Below, piece by piece: positions 48,501 through 59,600 of a stretch of DNA of 64,000 nt. The position numbers were made by a program, and so were the translations under genes. The DNA lies in assembly GCA_002118135.1 (NCBI GenBank), contig BDIU01000194.1, positions 1 through 64,000 of the forward strand. The letters run 5' to 3'. The stretch comes from Trebouxia sp. TZW2008. Taxonomy: Eukaryota; Chlorophyta; Trebouxiophyceae; Trebouxiales; Trebouxiaceae. The first letter of the stretch is position 1. Each line of letters begins with the position of its first letter. The notes below the pieces were generated by a model that was not told the DNA's origin, searched no databases, and worked only from the letters and a program-made list of their open reading frames with translations.

Positions 48501-48891
48501 TGACCGTTCACGTCAATCTGCACGTTGCCAGGAGCGGGCGTCAAAAGCGATGTAGTTGCACAAGCTAGCCAGCCATGAGCCTGATGGCAGTAAATAGTCC
48601 AGAAGAACCCTTGAGCTGAAGCTTTACCACTGAATTAGGTGCAAAGTCTTGAGCTGCAGCCTTTCTGGCGCGATTGATGACACGCTGCACATCAAGACTT
48701 GCTGTTGAGCGGTCATCAGATTGAGCTATACAGCGAGATGCCGCAAAGCGTCTGCTTCGGCCGCTGATGCCTCCAGGAGGACCTTGTAATGCATGGCCAC
48801 GCGCACGCCAGGCCTTGCCTACGAGCGCTGCAGCTGATCTGCGCAACAGGCACCGCAGGCTCGGCTGTACAGGCCTCAGCGTGTTGGCCAT
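42509..48891 (-). CDS. Two-lobed retropepsin/pepsin-like aspartic protease, probably plastid-targeted
   Basis: Exons (minus): 48628-48891, 48365-48517, 48253-48300, 47895-47984, 47003-47500, 46581-46666, 45862-46118, 44632-44854, 43737-44058, 42509-42745; all phases agree, 725 aa, TGA stop. The N-terminus is Arg/Ala/Ser-rich (transit-like). A lipoprotein-like barrel region follows (MGMDVVWQLKLRPDGAYLET, SKELTFRSG), then a Ser/Asn-rich linker with poly-Ser, HTWHYQQWQEWEP, and the first catalytic motif GYMMLDTGASG with flap-like LGLASFGEVHVAGMGG. The second lobe has PCLFMLDSGAGGVDAMFHAR, and the C-terminus is CGILCGDIMSRCSVILDYAR. DTG and DSG in one chain suggest an internal two-lobe enzyme. 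I know this arrangement as a chlorophyte family; substrates are unknown. Introns hold many exon-edge copies. Confidence 0.82.
42850..43030 (-). repeat. Head copies of the last aspartic-protease exon
   Basis: Two stretches, 42860-42900 and 42950-43025, repeat the start of the 42509-42745 exon (minus: GTGGCAGGCATGCAGG, then GCATTGATCTCAGCAATCAG). Both lie in the upstream intron. Confidence 0.85.
43565..43640 (-). repeat. Tail copy of the DSG-lobe exon
   Basis: The stretch repeats the end of the 43737-44058 exon (minus: GAAGG.ACT....GCGTC.AGCA, GGCATG.ACTCACAG) in the intron just downstream. The donor is altered. Confidence 0.6.
44180..44232 (-). repeat. Head copy of the DSG-lobe exon
   Basis: The minus strand reads CTTGCAGGTATGACCTATTT and continues nearly identically to the real exon start (GTTATGACCTATTTAGACGG), then diverges after GTCATGG. 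It has an intact acceptor and lies upstream of the real exon at 44058. Confidence 0.85.
44260..44610 (-). repeat. Tail copies of the DTG-lobe exon
   Basis: Two degenerate copies of the end of exon 44632-44854 (ELSLGPVTIQQPLFMQMSLA) lie downstream at about 44430-44600 and 44270-44400. The first has a frameshift just before the donor site. Confidence 0.8.
44929..45425 (-). repeat. Four head copies of the DTG-lobe exon
   Basis: Acceptor-plus-head copies begin at about 45060, 45140, 45320 and 45400. Each encodes a version of GASGLVIEEKTANNLGL, the residues that directly follow the catalytic DT. Copies vary: GASGWVMEEGTLNNLGL, GASGLVTEEQTANHLRL, GASGLVLEQDNIELASC. Most end in stops; some run open from one copy into the next acceptor. 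Confidence 0.88.
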
Positions 48892-49114
48892 GCGGAGCAG
48901 CTATTTGCCTTTCACAATCATGCTGCACGACATCTAATGTTGAATTTTCAGGCTAGAATTCAAGGCATGGGCTCAGAAAAAGCACTCAATGACCGCCTAG
49001 CAGGGTCTCTGAAAGGAAGACAGATTTGGCCTGCTGCCAGTCAGGCTGCCGTGCACAAGGCAATGTCAGTTGCAACACAGCGCGTCAGCAATGCATGTTC
49101 ATGTATGCTGCCAG
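48892..49114. other. 5' flank of the aspartic protease; no gene
   Basis: Short spacer between the protease ATG and the stop of the next minus-strand gene. It probably contains the protease promoter. Confidence 0.5.
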
Positions 49115-50672
49115 TCAATTCAGCTTCACTGTGATGCGTTGAAGTGCATGTGTTATGGCAATTCTGTCATATCTGTCACAAAGCACCCTTAAGGCCTTGT
49201 GCTTGAGGTACCTCAACCGGTTGTCCAGCAAATTGCTGAAATTTTGTGAAGCCTCTAGTGCTGCAGGTGAGCGGTTTTTGTATGCGTGCACAGCAAGCCA
49301 CACTCGCCTTGCTGCTGATATCAGCATCAATGCAAGATCTGTCTTGGTGCTAACCTGCAGCATTTGGATAAAATAGTCATCAGCAATGCAGGCACAACTG
49401 CTGCAAAGCACGCATAAACTGACAGTGTATGTGAAGCACACAGTGCTGCAGAGTCGAGCCCAGCGTTTGTACTTTCATTTGTGCTTGCAAAGCATCATGC
49501 ATGCTGCCCAGGCACATAGCTGCTGATCAACAGGTTCTGCTATGACGCCCTCATCCAGAACAAATTGACAGGTGTGTGCAAGCTCCTCATGCAATTTCTG
49601 CACAACATGCTAAGTGTACCTTCTTGGACTCAAAGCCTTTGAGACGAGCAGCTGCCCTGTCATCCATGACACTTTTGGGCAGTCTTTGCAAACGCTACAC
49701 AAGCTGCTGAAATGCAGCAGCAGGGGTCAGCAAGGCTGGCGCTTGCTTGTAAAAATAACTAGGCTCTTGTTGCCGCTCAGCGCCATACTCGCCATCAGAG
49801 TCTGAACCATCGTCATAAGAATTGCCATCATCACTGTCTGAGCTGCAAAAGCCCCAGCCAGCTCCTACATCTTCATCTTCATCAAGGCCCCAGTACTCAT
49901 GACTGCTGCGTGAGGCGCCTGTCCCATTAGTGCGCTACCGCTTTGTCTGTCTTGCATTGCTTGCGTCTTGACTGTCTTCTTCTTCGGCTGCTGGGGGTCC
50001 CTCTGGGATGTACGTAGTCCTTGCTTGAGCTGCTGCTATCTCTGCAGCATGTGCTCTGCATTTGAACCTGTAAGCAAGGCATGCTTAAGCTTACCTACAT
50101 CAACACTGTTTGTGACTGGAATGCAATTGCTCAGGAGCAAAACAGCAAGTCTCAAGCGAGCTGCTGTTCACAGCATTATTCTAAGTTGTAAACACCCAGG
50201 AACACGTACATGATTGGGCGCCATGGGCTTGCATAGAAGGCCGGTTGCAGACAGAACCCTGTGGATGAAATCATGATGTACAGACATACCTTGCCCGAAT
50301 CTGTGCAGTGTTCAAAGGTTCAGACTGTCCTGCTTGCAGCGCTTTGTTGACTGCCGCCTTGGCCTTGCTTGTGGCTTCAGCCTGAGAGGCAGTTTGTGAC
50401 TGAAGGGTCTGTAAAATCTTCCTTTCGATTGTGCTGCATTGTCAAAGACACAGCATGACGTGCTGCCACTCTCAGTCAAAGCAGGGAAGAGTCTTGCTGG
50501 ACGGAGACGTGCCTCTCGGACCAGGTCCGTACCTGATTGTACCCTTGTCAAGCTTTACGAGCAACCTCTCTATAGCTGGGTTGGCATGTCGCTGGGTAGC
50601 TTTTGGTACAGTAATTTTGTCATGGCTCTTGCCTTTTCGATAACTGCGCAGACCAGCTGGTGCAGCGGTCAT
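49115..50672 (-). CDS. Unrecognised basic/acidic low-complexity protein gene
   Basis: Phase-consistent exons (minus): 50533-50672 (MTAAPAGLRSYRKGKSHDKI, ERLLVKLDKGTI), 50290-50433 (ERKILQTLQSQTASQAEATS, AAVNKALQAGQSEPLNTAQI), 49620-50067 (AHAAEIAAAQARTTYIPEGP, an acidic SSDSDDGNSYDDGSDSDGEY stretch, LPKSVMDDRAAARLKGFESK) and a last exon ending TGA at 49115 (RVWLAVHAYKNRSPAALEAS, NLLDNRLRYLKHKALRVLCD). The third block contains two in-frame TAG codons; one can be removed by a plausible GTAGCG...TTTTGCAG intron that keeps the frame, the other cannot be resolved. No family is recognised. Basic and acidic patches suggest a nuclear or nucleolar protein, which is only a guess. Confidence 0.5.
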
Positions 50673-51447
50673 CCTTGCGTACTACAGCTCCGGCAGCAGT
50701 GTTAAATTGCGGAGCAGAAACGGGTTACATTCTGGTGTACAGCCGTTCAGGCCAAAATTGATTGCGTGTAGTGCTCAGGGATGCAAACCAATCAACAATC
50801 AGTTCTCCGTTCAACCGTGCATTGGCGACCTGATTGTCGAACAAAATGCCGATGTTGCAAATTCAAAATCTGTCGGCATGAATCGTCTTCACGTCGAAGA
50901 AGATGAGTAGAAGGGGCTGACGCAGCTGATATTCACCTGTGGCTGTAAAGTCATCAATCAAGCCTTTGGGCATGAAGAAGATGAGTACAAGGGGCACAAG
51001 GCCAGAGGTAGGCAGCTGACAAGTCGCTTGCGCTTGTAAAGTTGTCAATGACCTCATCTGTCAAGCACTGCAGGGAGTGATCTTGCCCAGAAGATGGAGC
51101 GACCAACCAACGAACGTGCAGTCGTGAGCTTCTGATCTTTCGCTGAAGCGTCAAGTGGCTTCAGCTTGGCCTGCATATGTCCCAGGGTAAGTAAGATCGC
51201 CGGTGTCTCCGCTCCAACTAGACGCACTTGGCAGGCGTTTTAACTTGCTGCGCTTTCGTTGCAAAAGCCAGCAGTGCTGCTTGTTCTTTCGTCTGCTTGA
51301 GTTCGCAGATCCCTCGCGTCTAGACAGGTGCCTGCATGAGCTGAAATGCAAGTTCCTGACGTGCAGGTCTGCTAGACACGCGCCTACCGGATAACAGCGC
51401 AAAGTCTTTCCCGACACAGCAATTTGCCGGCACACAACAAGTGGCAG
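50673..51447. other. Divergent 5' region; no gene seen
   Basis: Spacer between the unrecognised minus gene and the C2H2 gene. It contains an imperfect direct repeat at 50885-50930 and 50960-51060 (AAGAAGATGAGTA.AAGGGGC), apparently non-coding. Confidence 0.45.
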
Positions 51448-52512
51448 ATGCTGTCAGCGCTTGACGAGCATCATCTCGAATCAGACCCAGGCCTCGCGCC
51501 CTCCGCTTTGTCAGTTCAAGCATCAGCACCAGGCATATTCGGACCGGTCCCCGCACAATTCGGCGTTGCCCCTCCCAAAGCAGGGTACTCTTGCGAAGAG
51601 TGTCAGTACACCAGCAAGACCAAGTCAGCTCTAGCCGCACACTACAGGACTCACACTGGGGAGAAGCCCTTCAACTGTAGCTATCAGGGCTGTGGTTATG
51701 CAGCTGCTGAGCGGGGCGCTTTGATTGTTCACACCAGACGCAAGCACACAGGAGAGAAGCCATACAAATGTGAAGAGCCTGGCTGTGACTACGCAGCTGT
51801 TGACAGCGGATCTCTCAGAGGCCACAAGCGAATCCACACTGGGGAGAAGCCGTATAGATGCACACAGCTTCAGTGCACCTTTGCCACAGCTCAGTTGTGC
51901 AATCTGCGCACTCACCTGCTGTCACACTCAGACAGCAAGCCCTTCAAGTGCCACTATCCAGGCTGTGAGCATGCCACTACCACTCAGCGTGCACTGAATA
52001 ACCACCTAGCGAAGCACTCGGAGGACAAGCCCTTCAGCTGTGATCACCCAGGATGTGGGTACGCATCCAAGACGCGGTCAGGTCTGCATCACCATAAGGC
52101 AAAGCACTCCACCACCAAGCCACACAGTTGTCCTGAAGACGGGTGTCAGTTCAGCTCAGCATACAGGAGCGCTCTAGATGTCCACATGCGCACTCACACA
52201 GGCGAGAAGCCTTACAAGTGCGTGCACCCAGGGTGTGACTACGCAGCTGCTCAGTCAGGCGCTCTCACTAACCACAGCAGGACGCACACAGGCGCAAAGC
52301 CCTTCATCTGCAACTATGAGGGGTGCACCTTTGCTTCTGCAACTGGTGGGGGGCTCAAGTCACATCAGATTTCGCATGCTAAGGAGAGATCACCTGGTCC
52401 CCCAGTTTTGCCTGAGCCACAAGTCTTGGCTGATCCACCTGTTATGCCTGTGCCTGTGGGCATTCCCATCTCATCGCTTGAACTTGATCAGCTTGATCAT
52501 GCGCCAGTCTGA
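51448..52512 (+). CDS. Nine-finger C2H2 zinc-finger protein, intronless
   Basis: Single open frame of 354 aa from the ATG at 51448, TGA stop. Nine C2H2 fingers follow one another with TGEKP-type linkers ([28 protein letters not shown]). Eight fingers use Cys-X4-Cys (for example [30 protein letters not shown]), as in TFIIIA-like proteins; the first is CX2C (CEEC). A YA(A/S) pair after the second Cys recurs in several fingers, suggesting expansion from one ancestor. The N-terminal ~50 residues are low complexity and the tail is Pro-rich ([20 protein letters not shown]). Role: DNA or RNA binding in the nucleus; target unknown. It is the only multi-domain gene here without introns. Confidence 0.92.
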   Translation: MLSALDEHHLESDPGLAPSALSVQASAPGIFGPVPAQFGVAPPKAGYSCEECQYTSKTKSALAAHYRTHTGEKPFNCSYQGCGYAAAERGALIVHTRRKHTGEKPYKCEEPGCDYAAVDSGSLRGHKRIHTGEKPYRCTQLQCTFATAQLCNLRTHLLSHSDSKPFKCHYPGCEHATTTQRALNNHLAKHSEDKPFSCDHPGCGYASKTRSGLHHHKAKHSTTKPHSCPEDGCQFSSAYRSALDVHMRTHTGEKPYKCVHPGCDYAAAQSGALTNHSRTHTGAKPFICNYEGCTFASATGGGLKSHQISHAKERSPGPPVLPEPQVLADPPVMPVPVGIPISSLELDQLDHAPV

Positions 52513-53195
52513 CTTCATAGCTGTAGGGATCATCGTGCTGCTTCTGTGTTTCTGTCCACAACTTCTGCTATGTTCATCTGAACGAATGTTGCTCTCCCTG
52601 TGTGAAGGCTGTCTGTCTCTGTGGCAAGATTTTGCTTTTTGAATACTGGTAGCTGATACTGCGGTTTGTAGTTTTGCGTCCTGTTCTATGTAGATCTCGA
52701 GTGTGGTCAGCACTCAGTCTGGTCAAAAAGGTTGTGTGAAGTTCTTGGCAATGATAATGCAAGATTATTTGTCACGATTGTTGTATCACTGACCATGAGG
52801 CACACAACAAATAGCGCCCTCGAACGCCACATCTTCAGCATCTGCAAGCGGAACCATTGCCCTCTCGGTGTAACAAAGCATGCCTCAAGATTGCTGATGG
52901 TCAACTGGATGTCCCTATCAATATGATGTTTCAGAACATCATAATCTGCAGTAAAACAGTTCGCATGGCTGTCAAACTACGTCATGGATCAAAAGCGTCG
53001 AGTGCTTCATGTTGGCCCACACTGTTCAATGCATACACCTCACAACACGTTGTAGACCTATCTCGCAAATGAATTTCTGAACAGTTGGTACAAGTCCGAA
53101 GATGACGGGTCATACCATCATGGTCATACATCTCCACAAGACCTTTCACAGAGCAAACCACAGCTAGGCACTTCATGCACATATCGCTGTGAGGC
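52513..53195. other. Convergent 3' spacer; no gene seen
   Basis: This lies between the C2H2 stop and the channel B stop. No motif-bearing frame. Confidence 0.5.
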
Positions 53196-53639
53196 CTACA
53201 TAGACCTGCCACGATCAGGGGGCGAGCTTGTGTTATTCTTTACACCACTGACCGCTGTGTACGGCTGCGTATCGGGACCAGACAAGCCTGCCTCTGCATC
53301 AGACCCTTCAGCAAACCGCACTGAAGACAGCTGGGGTCTGCTTCTGTTGCCTCTCATGGCAGACAGCACCCTGCCCAGCTGCTGTGGATGCATAGCCTGT
53401 CCCTGTGCATCTGGAAGCAGTTCTTGCCTGCCAGGCATTGCACTTTGATTGTTGGCAAAAGTGTCTGTATTGGCAGCAAGCCCTTCATGCTTTCGTTGTA
53501 TGTGATCATGCCCAACATTCTGGCTGTCAGCAGCAGCCTGCGCATTGCTGTAAGGATCCCCAGAGCTGTGCTGATTGCTGCTGGGCCAGCTGTGCTGATA
53601 CACAGGCAAATTCTGGACAGCAGCAGCTTCAACAGATGG

Positions 53640-53690
<51 letters not shown>

Positions 53691-56600
53691 AGCTTCACTG
53701 AAGTGTATCTGCGCAACTTCCTCAGCCACAGCTGCTTCATCAACTCCTGCTTGAGATGTGGCATGCGCAGCAGCAGTGCCGCGCTGATTGTTGACACCAC
53801 CACCATCACCAACATCTTCATCTTTGTCATCATCTTCTTCCAAAGCAGCCTCATGCATGCTGCTTCGCAGGTCAGCGATGTTAAGGATGACATTGGAGGG
53901 CGCATTGCGGCGTACGCTAGCAGGCATGGAGTCAGCTTCATCTGGAGGCAGATTCGTTTCAGCACTGAACTGGGGGCCCAGATCGAAGCCATACTTGAGC
54001 AGCCGCTGTGCATGCCTGCAGCATTCACTGATGTTTTCATTAAACCTGCTTGCTAGGAAGGCTTTGGAGCTGAGTGATCAGATATACACAGACGCTAGTG
54101 CCTGCATGCAAGTCAGCAGCAACAGTTGTCAGCATGATGTCATGGCCAGCTGGCTCTGTGTGATGTTGCTTTGTCTGTACTCAAGTCGTGCTGCACATGT
54201 GTTGCAGTCTTGTTTGACAATAGCCTCTTGCATCCTGAGTTGACCTCTTGAGGTAATGACCCAAGCTGGAAAGCCATGCAAACGCGACTGAGACAGATTG
54301 TTATAAGGCCCACTCAACTCCTTGAGCGTTGCAAAGGTTGTTGACAGTCGGCAGCTCATCTGAGGTGATACATAAGAAACACATTGTGTGCATATTGATA
54401 TTGAAAGACAAAAGCTGATGCGCTGACTTCATAGCCCAAGCGTGCAGCTTGATGCTGACTTTGGGACGCTCCTGAATGCCCCGATGAAACTGCACAGGAG
54501 GTGCGCGAGTGACACATGTTTGCGCACTTTCCACACATACTTTTGAAAGGTTAAAGACAATGAATTGACCTGACAGCCCAAGCATGCAACTTGACTTTGA
54601 CTTGACCATCATTTTGAGGAATATCTTGGGAAGTGTCCAGGTGTTGCGTAAACGCTTGTTTTTGGTACACCACTTAATGTTGAGAGGCAAAAGACAATAA
54701 ACTGACCTGACAGCCCAAGCGTGTAGCTTGACCTTGACTTTTGGATACTCCTCAACAACCTGATGGAACTCCTCAGCACTCAGTGTGAACATGTCGCAGT
54801 TGGTCAAGGCTTGAGCAGTGAAAATGGAGGGGAACAGCTCTTTGTAGTTGCTGATGTCCTCTGCTGCATGGCCACATACCTGCAAGCAGTATGAAAGGCC
54901 TTCATGCACAAGCTGTGGTGCCGTATGCGGTTCATAGTTTGTGCTCTGTTGCAGCGGCAATTGAAGGAAAGAGCTCCTTGTAGTTGCTGTCATTGTCTGC
55001 TGCATGCCCACATACCTGCAAGCAGTAGCGCATGCATCAAGCTATGCCGTCCAATGCTAATGATGTGTTTCTTCTACTTTTCTAGCAGCTGCTGCTATCA
55101 CTGGTACCCCACGCCAGCGTGCATGCATCTGGCAGGTTTTCAGTTCAATCCAAGCAGCTGCACTTGTCTTGGCTGGAGACCAGTCTGCAGTTCAAACAGC
55201 AGGTACACACTTTGACCCCCCCTCACTTTCAGGTCGCGGCTTAGGGACATGTCAGCAGGACAACTTGTTGAAAGCAGCAATGAAGAAGAATCTGGAGCAT
55301 CTTGAAGCTTTGGCAAGAGGGCCAGCAGGGCCCCCTCTTCAACAAAGTGATGAAGAGGAAGGGGTTTGGGGGGGCTGATCCCCCGAAGCTCACAAATGGG
55401 GCAGGGGAGGGCCAGCAGAGCCCCATTTAAATTCAGTGATGAAGAGGAAGGGGGCCAATACCTGGAGCAGTTCATGGGTGGGGGGGAGCGCTAGCAGGGC
55501 CACCTCGCCAAAGAAGTCTCCAGGCTGCACGGTGTCCACAACGGCGCCGTCCATGACCAGGTCCACAAAGCCGCTGCGCAGGAAGTACATGCTGCGCCCC
55601 GGCCACCCCTGCTTTAGCACCCCCTCCCCTGCACCACCCGCAATAAGCCTCACATTCACTTGCGGACAGCATATGTCAGCCGGCACAAGCTGGGCAGTGG
55701 CAGTCTGATATCACAGCAAGCTAGCAACAGCGCTACTTATTGAGAGGACGTTGCAACTGCAGTGAACAGCTTCGTGTCTGTGGCAAGCCTGCACATTTTG
55801 GCAGAGCGATTGGTTGTTCCCTCAGACGTTGATGCAGAATCTTGGAGATGATGTACAGCTGGACAGCACCTCGCATCAAGCACTTAGGCTACTGGCATGC
55901 ATCCAAGCAAGTCAGCATCATCTTCAGCTGGAGAAAGCCGCAAAAAGAGAGAGAAGGGTACCTTTGAGGGCATAGGAGGGGTGTAGCATGAGGGCGACTC
56001 GCTCCATGAGGGTGGCCTCCTCCGCTATCAGGCTCACCTTGCTCAGCAGCGGGCCCGCTGAATGCAATGCCACTTCTGCCTGTATGCATCACAGCGTCCC
56101 CTTGGACATGACAGTCCCTGTACTTGATACAGCTTTTGACTGTGAGGCCACTCATTACTCTGATAGTCCTTTGGCTTTGACAGCACAATAGAAGTTGACA
56201 CTCACACAGCAGGTTGTGACTCTGCAAACTTGACAGTTCTGGCAGAAGTGTTGCATCAGACCTCAACGCTCCTGGCCGTATTTGATGCGTTTGTCTCCAC
56301 TCAGGCATCAGCATCGGCTGAGCTGTCAATCTGTACATCAATTTCAGCACGTTTCAGCTATCATAAGATTGGATTCAGGCAGTTTTTTGCTTTGCATGCA
56401 GACATGGACATGTGAAGACCAGACAGCTGTGCGTCTCTAGTATGCGCTGAGGAGGCCGCAAACCTTTCTTGGAGTAGTCCTGAAGCACAGCATCACAATT
56501 TACGAGAGCACTCTATCAACAGATGCTCACATAGAATGACAAGCCAGCTTGGACCCTGCTAATCATTGCTGTTGAGCCAAGTTGTCATGCTGACGAACAA

Positions 56601-59600
56601 GTGCAAGCTGTTCCCCAGACCTGGGAAAAGGTTCAAATTTTGAAAAAAACAAGTTCTGTAAGAAACTACAAGGAAAGGCTTCATGCGAGTGTGCATCAAG
56701 CAGAAAAGGTACAGTGAGCCCACCTGCATGTCGTAGGGGAGCTCTCTGAGCACTTCCTCCTGGTTGCGCACCTTGCCATCCCGGTACTTGTACTTGAAGT
56801 ACTCTATGATGCGCTGCCGTAAAGCCTCTGGCAAATCCCTTGTGTGCGTTGTCTCCTGCCGCAGGGCTCATCAACATCAGCACATCCTTTGTCACAGCCA
56901 AAACATGCAAGCATCATCAGCATCTATCCACAGGTTATGAATTGCTTGTACTTGAAGTACTCTATGATGCGCTGTCGCAGGGCCTCTGGCAAATTTCTTG
57001 TGTCTGTATTGTCTCCTGTAAAAGGCCACATCCATCATGACAGTGAGTTTTGCATACTCTATGATGCGCTGCCGCAGGGCCACTGGCAGATCACTTGTGT
57101 ATTGTCTGTTGCAATCAGGTACACAACGCAAAAGTCAACAAAACTCTGCACTGTCACATGTCCTGACAGTAGGTGCATCTGAAGTACTGTATGATGCGCT
57201 GCTGGGGGCCTCTGGCAAGTGTTTCAACAAAGCAACGATTTCAGTCCTTGATTGCAGCAGATGCCCCCACTTACTTCTGCTGCTACTTCCAGAGCTGATC
57301 ATAGCACTGGTGTCAGCTTGGCGGGAGGCAAGCCAGAAGGTGCCAGTAGGCAGACTAGAAGGTGAGGCTATTTGAGTAAAGTCAGAAGTAGCACTTTGTA
57401 CACATGCAGGTAACTCATCACGATAATATCCATCCTCTCCTTGTGGCAGAACAAAGCGTAGGTCATACAGATGAAGGTAGCTCACCACAATCATGTCCAT
57501 CCTTTCCTTGTAGCGGTGGCGGCTGCTGGCGCTGGACAGGATGGTGGCGATGATGAAGCCATTCATCACCGCAAACATGCTTGCTGTTGCCTGCATGCAC
57601 CACAGCCTTTCCAGCAATATGTACCGCATCTGAATGCACACATATCATAACGTCAATGAACCTCTTCTGATTGGCACACGCAAACACACTGAGCCATTCA
57701 CATGTCATCACAATCGTATCATCACAATCATGTCATCAGCTCTGCTGTTACAAAGTCATGCCAATGCATGCTGCCACTCGTCTTGCAGGACCTTGAATTG
57801 TGCACCCAATACTGAAGTGCAGCACAACAGGGAGCAGGGGCTCTCCTCATGTGACAGGGGCGTTTGGACCTATACCTCAGACTATCATGCATTTACACTG
57901 AGCACTTATGCTGAGCAGGCTGGACACAACTCACCAGCATAGCAAAGACCCACAGCAGGGCCTCCCCCCAAGTGACAGGGGGGTAGGAACCGTAGCCCAG
58001 GCCTATCATGCCAGACACGATGCTGAAGATGCTGAACAGCCACTGCTCCATGACACTGCCATGAGCAATGTCCAGCTGGCTGGGCCAAGTCTCTGCACGA
58101 ATTGAAGTCTTGATGCATCATGAAGGAAAATGACCCAAAACGACCTTTTGGTGTTTACTCTGGCATCTTGGGTCTGTTGTATTTTGATATGGTAGTTCTC
58201 GTGTGAATGCATGTGTAAACGCAAATCATATGACAGGAATGTGTTAGCCTATGGGCAAAATAGAGGCAGCTGCTTGGTGCTGCCTTGCATTTGTGCAGTG
58301 CGTGCCAGCAGTTCCAAAGCTCAGCAGCACGATCAGCAGTTTCAGCATAGCTCTGCTCATGAAGCAGCACATGAAGCTGCTCAGACAAATACCATCACCA
58401 CCAGTGCAGCTTGTTCAGCATTATGCACTGGCAGGGCTGCGTCATATCTTAACACGCTGCGGCAAAGGCAGCAAACTCATGCACTGCCATGCACGAGGAG
58501 TTGACATTCAACAACAGAGGCCAATCTGCAGGTCATATTTGCAGCCTGATGGTCCACCACAAGTGCACACAAACCAGTGCCCCACAACATCAATGTAGAA
58601 AGCGGCCACAATGCGCACACGATCATCATGTCATAGACAATCACGAGGGGTTGGTGCTCTGGCTTAGCAATTTGGGACAGATATAGAGGCCAACCTGCAG
58701 GGTAGTTTTGCAGCCTGATGGTCCACCAGAGAGTGCAGGCAAACCAATGCACCACAACAGCAATGTAGAAGGCGGCCACAATGATGCGGCGTGCACTGAA
58801 GCTGAACTCCTGGCGCAGGTCAGAGAAGAAGTCAATGAACCTGAAGGGGTCCCCTTGACTGCGCCGCCTGATGCCAGCTAGACGTAGCAATCTGCACAAC
58901 TCACAACAGCACATTGCGTCCAAGTCTCATGCAGGTCATTGTCCACATTTTCTTGAAGTTTCCACTTGGAAGCTTGCAGAAAAAGTGGGCATTGTTCAAC
59001 GTCATGATTGCATCTGATAGCGGTAATAATTTCAGCCAGACTCTGATTGCTTCAAGCCAGTATCGCTGATGATGAGTGTCAGACAGACTTGTATGACAAC
59101 AAGTGAAAGGCTGCTTTGGGCTTCCAGTAGTAAGAGAGACTGACACCATTCGGGTGCTGAGCATTGGTCACCTGATGAATTTGGGGATGTTGTACCAGTA
59201 CACATGGGGCGCAATGTCATAGAAAATGCATTCCAGAGGAATGCATGAGATTGCGTCCACCCAGAACCACAGCACTAGGTACCTCTTCCTGCAATTCATA
59301 CAAGATCTTCAGCATCTGCCAAAAGCATTGTCTCACAATGCAACGTCAACAGTGTAATTGCTTGGCCTGCAGCCTATTGTTTCATGCTTTCACAAACAAA
59401 ATTCTGAGGAGCAGGTACAGGCTGGAACAGCAATATGCAGGATAAATTGGGCATGTGAATCCAACAGTTGATTGTGTATCTGCATTCCTACCTGTTTGTT
59501 GTAGCCAATTGAGATTATGCATTCTACACACCATTGCGTGTAGAACAATGTGGATGAAGAATCTGATGCGAGCACTGAAAGCTACAAGCGTGGATCACTC

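Noticed and set aside
6949..50067. Alternative nuclear genetic code with TAG as sense
   Set aside because: TAG ends the ferritin-like and At4g15545-like proteins at family-appropriate positions, and one of the interrupted blocks has a plausible intron. Evidence is too thin.
53388..54056. 222-aa plus-strand frame with poly-Leu
   Set aside because: It is the antisense shadow of the channel B last exon; the poly-Leu is the complement of the poly-Gln tract.
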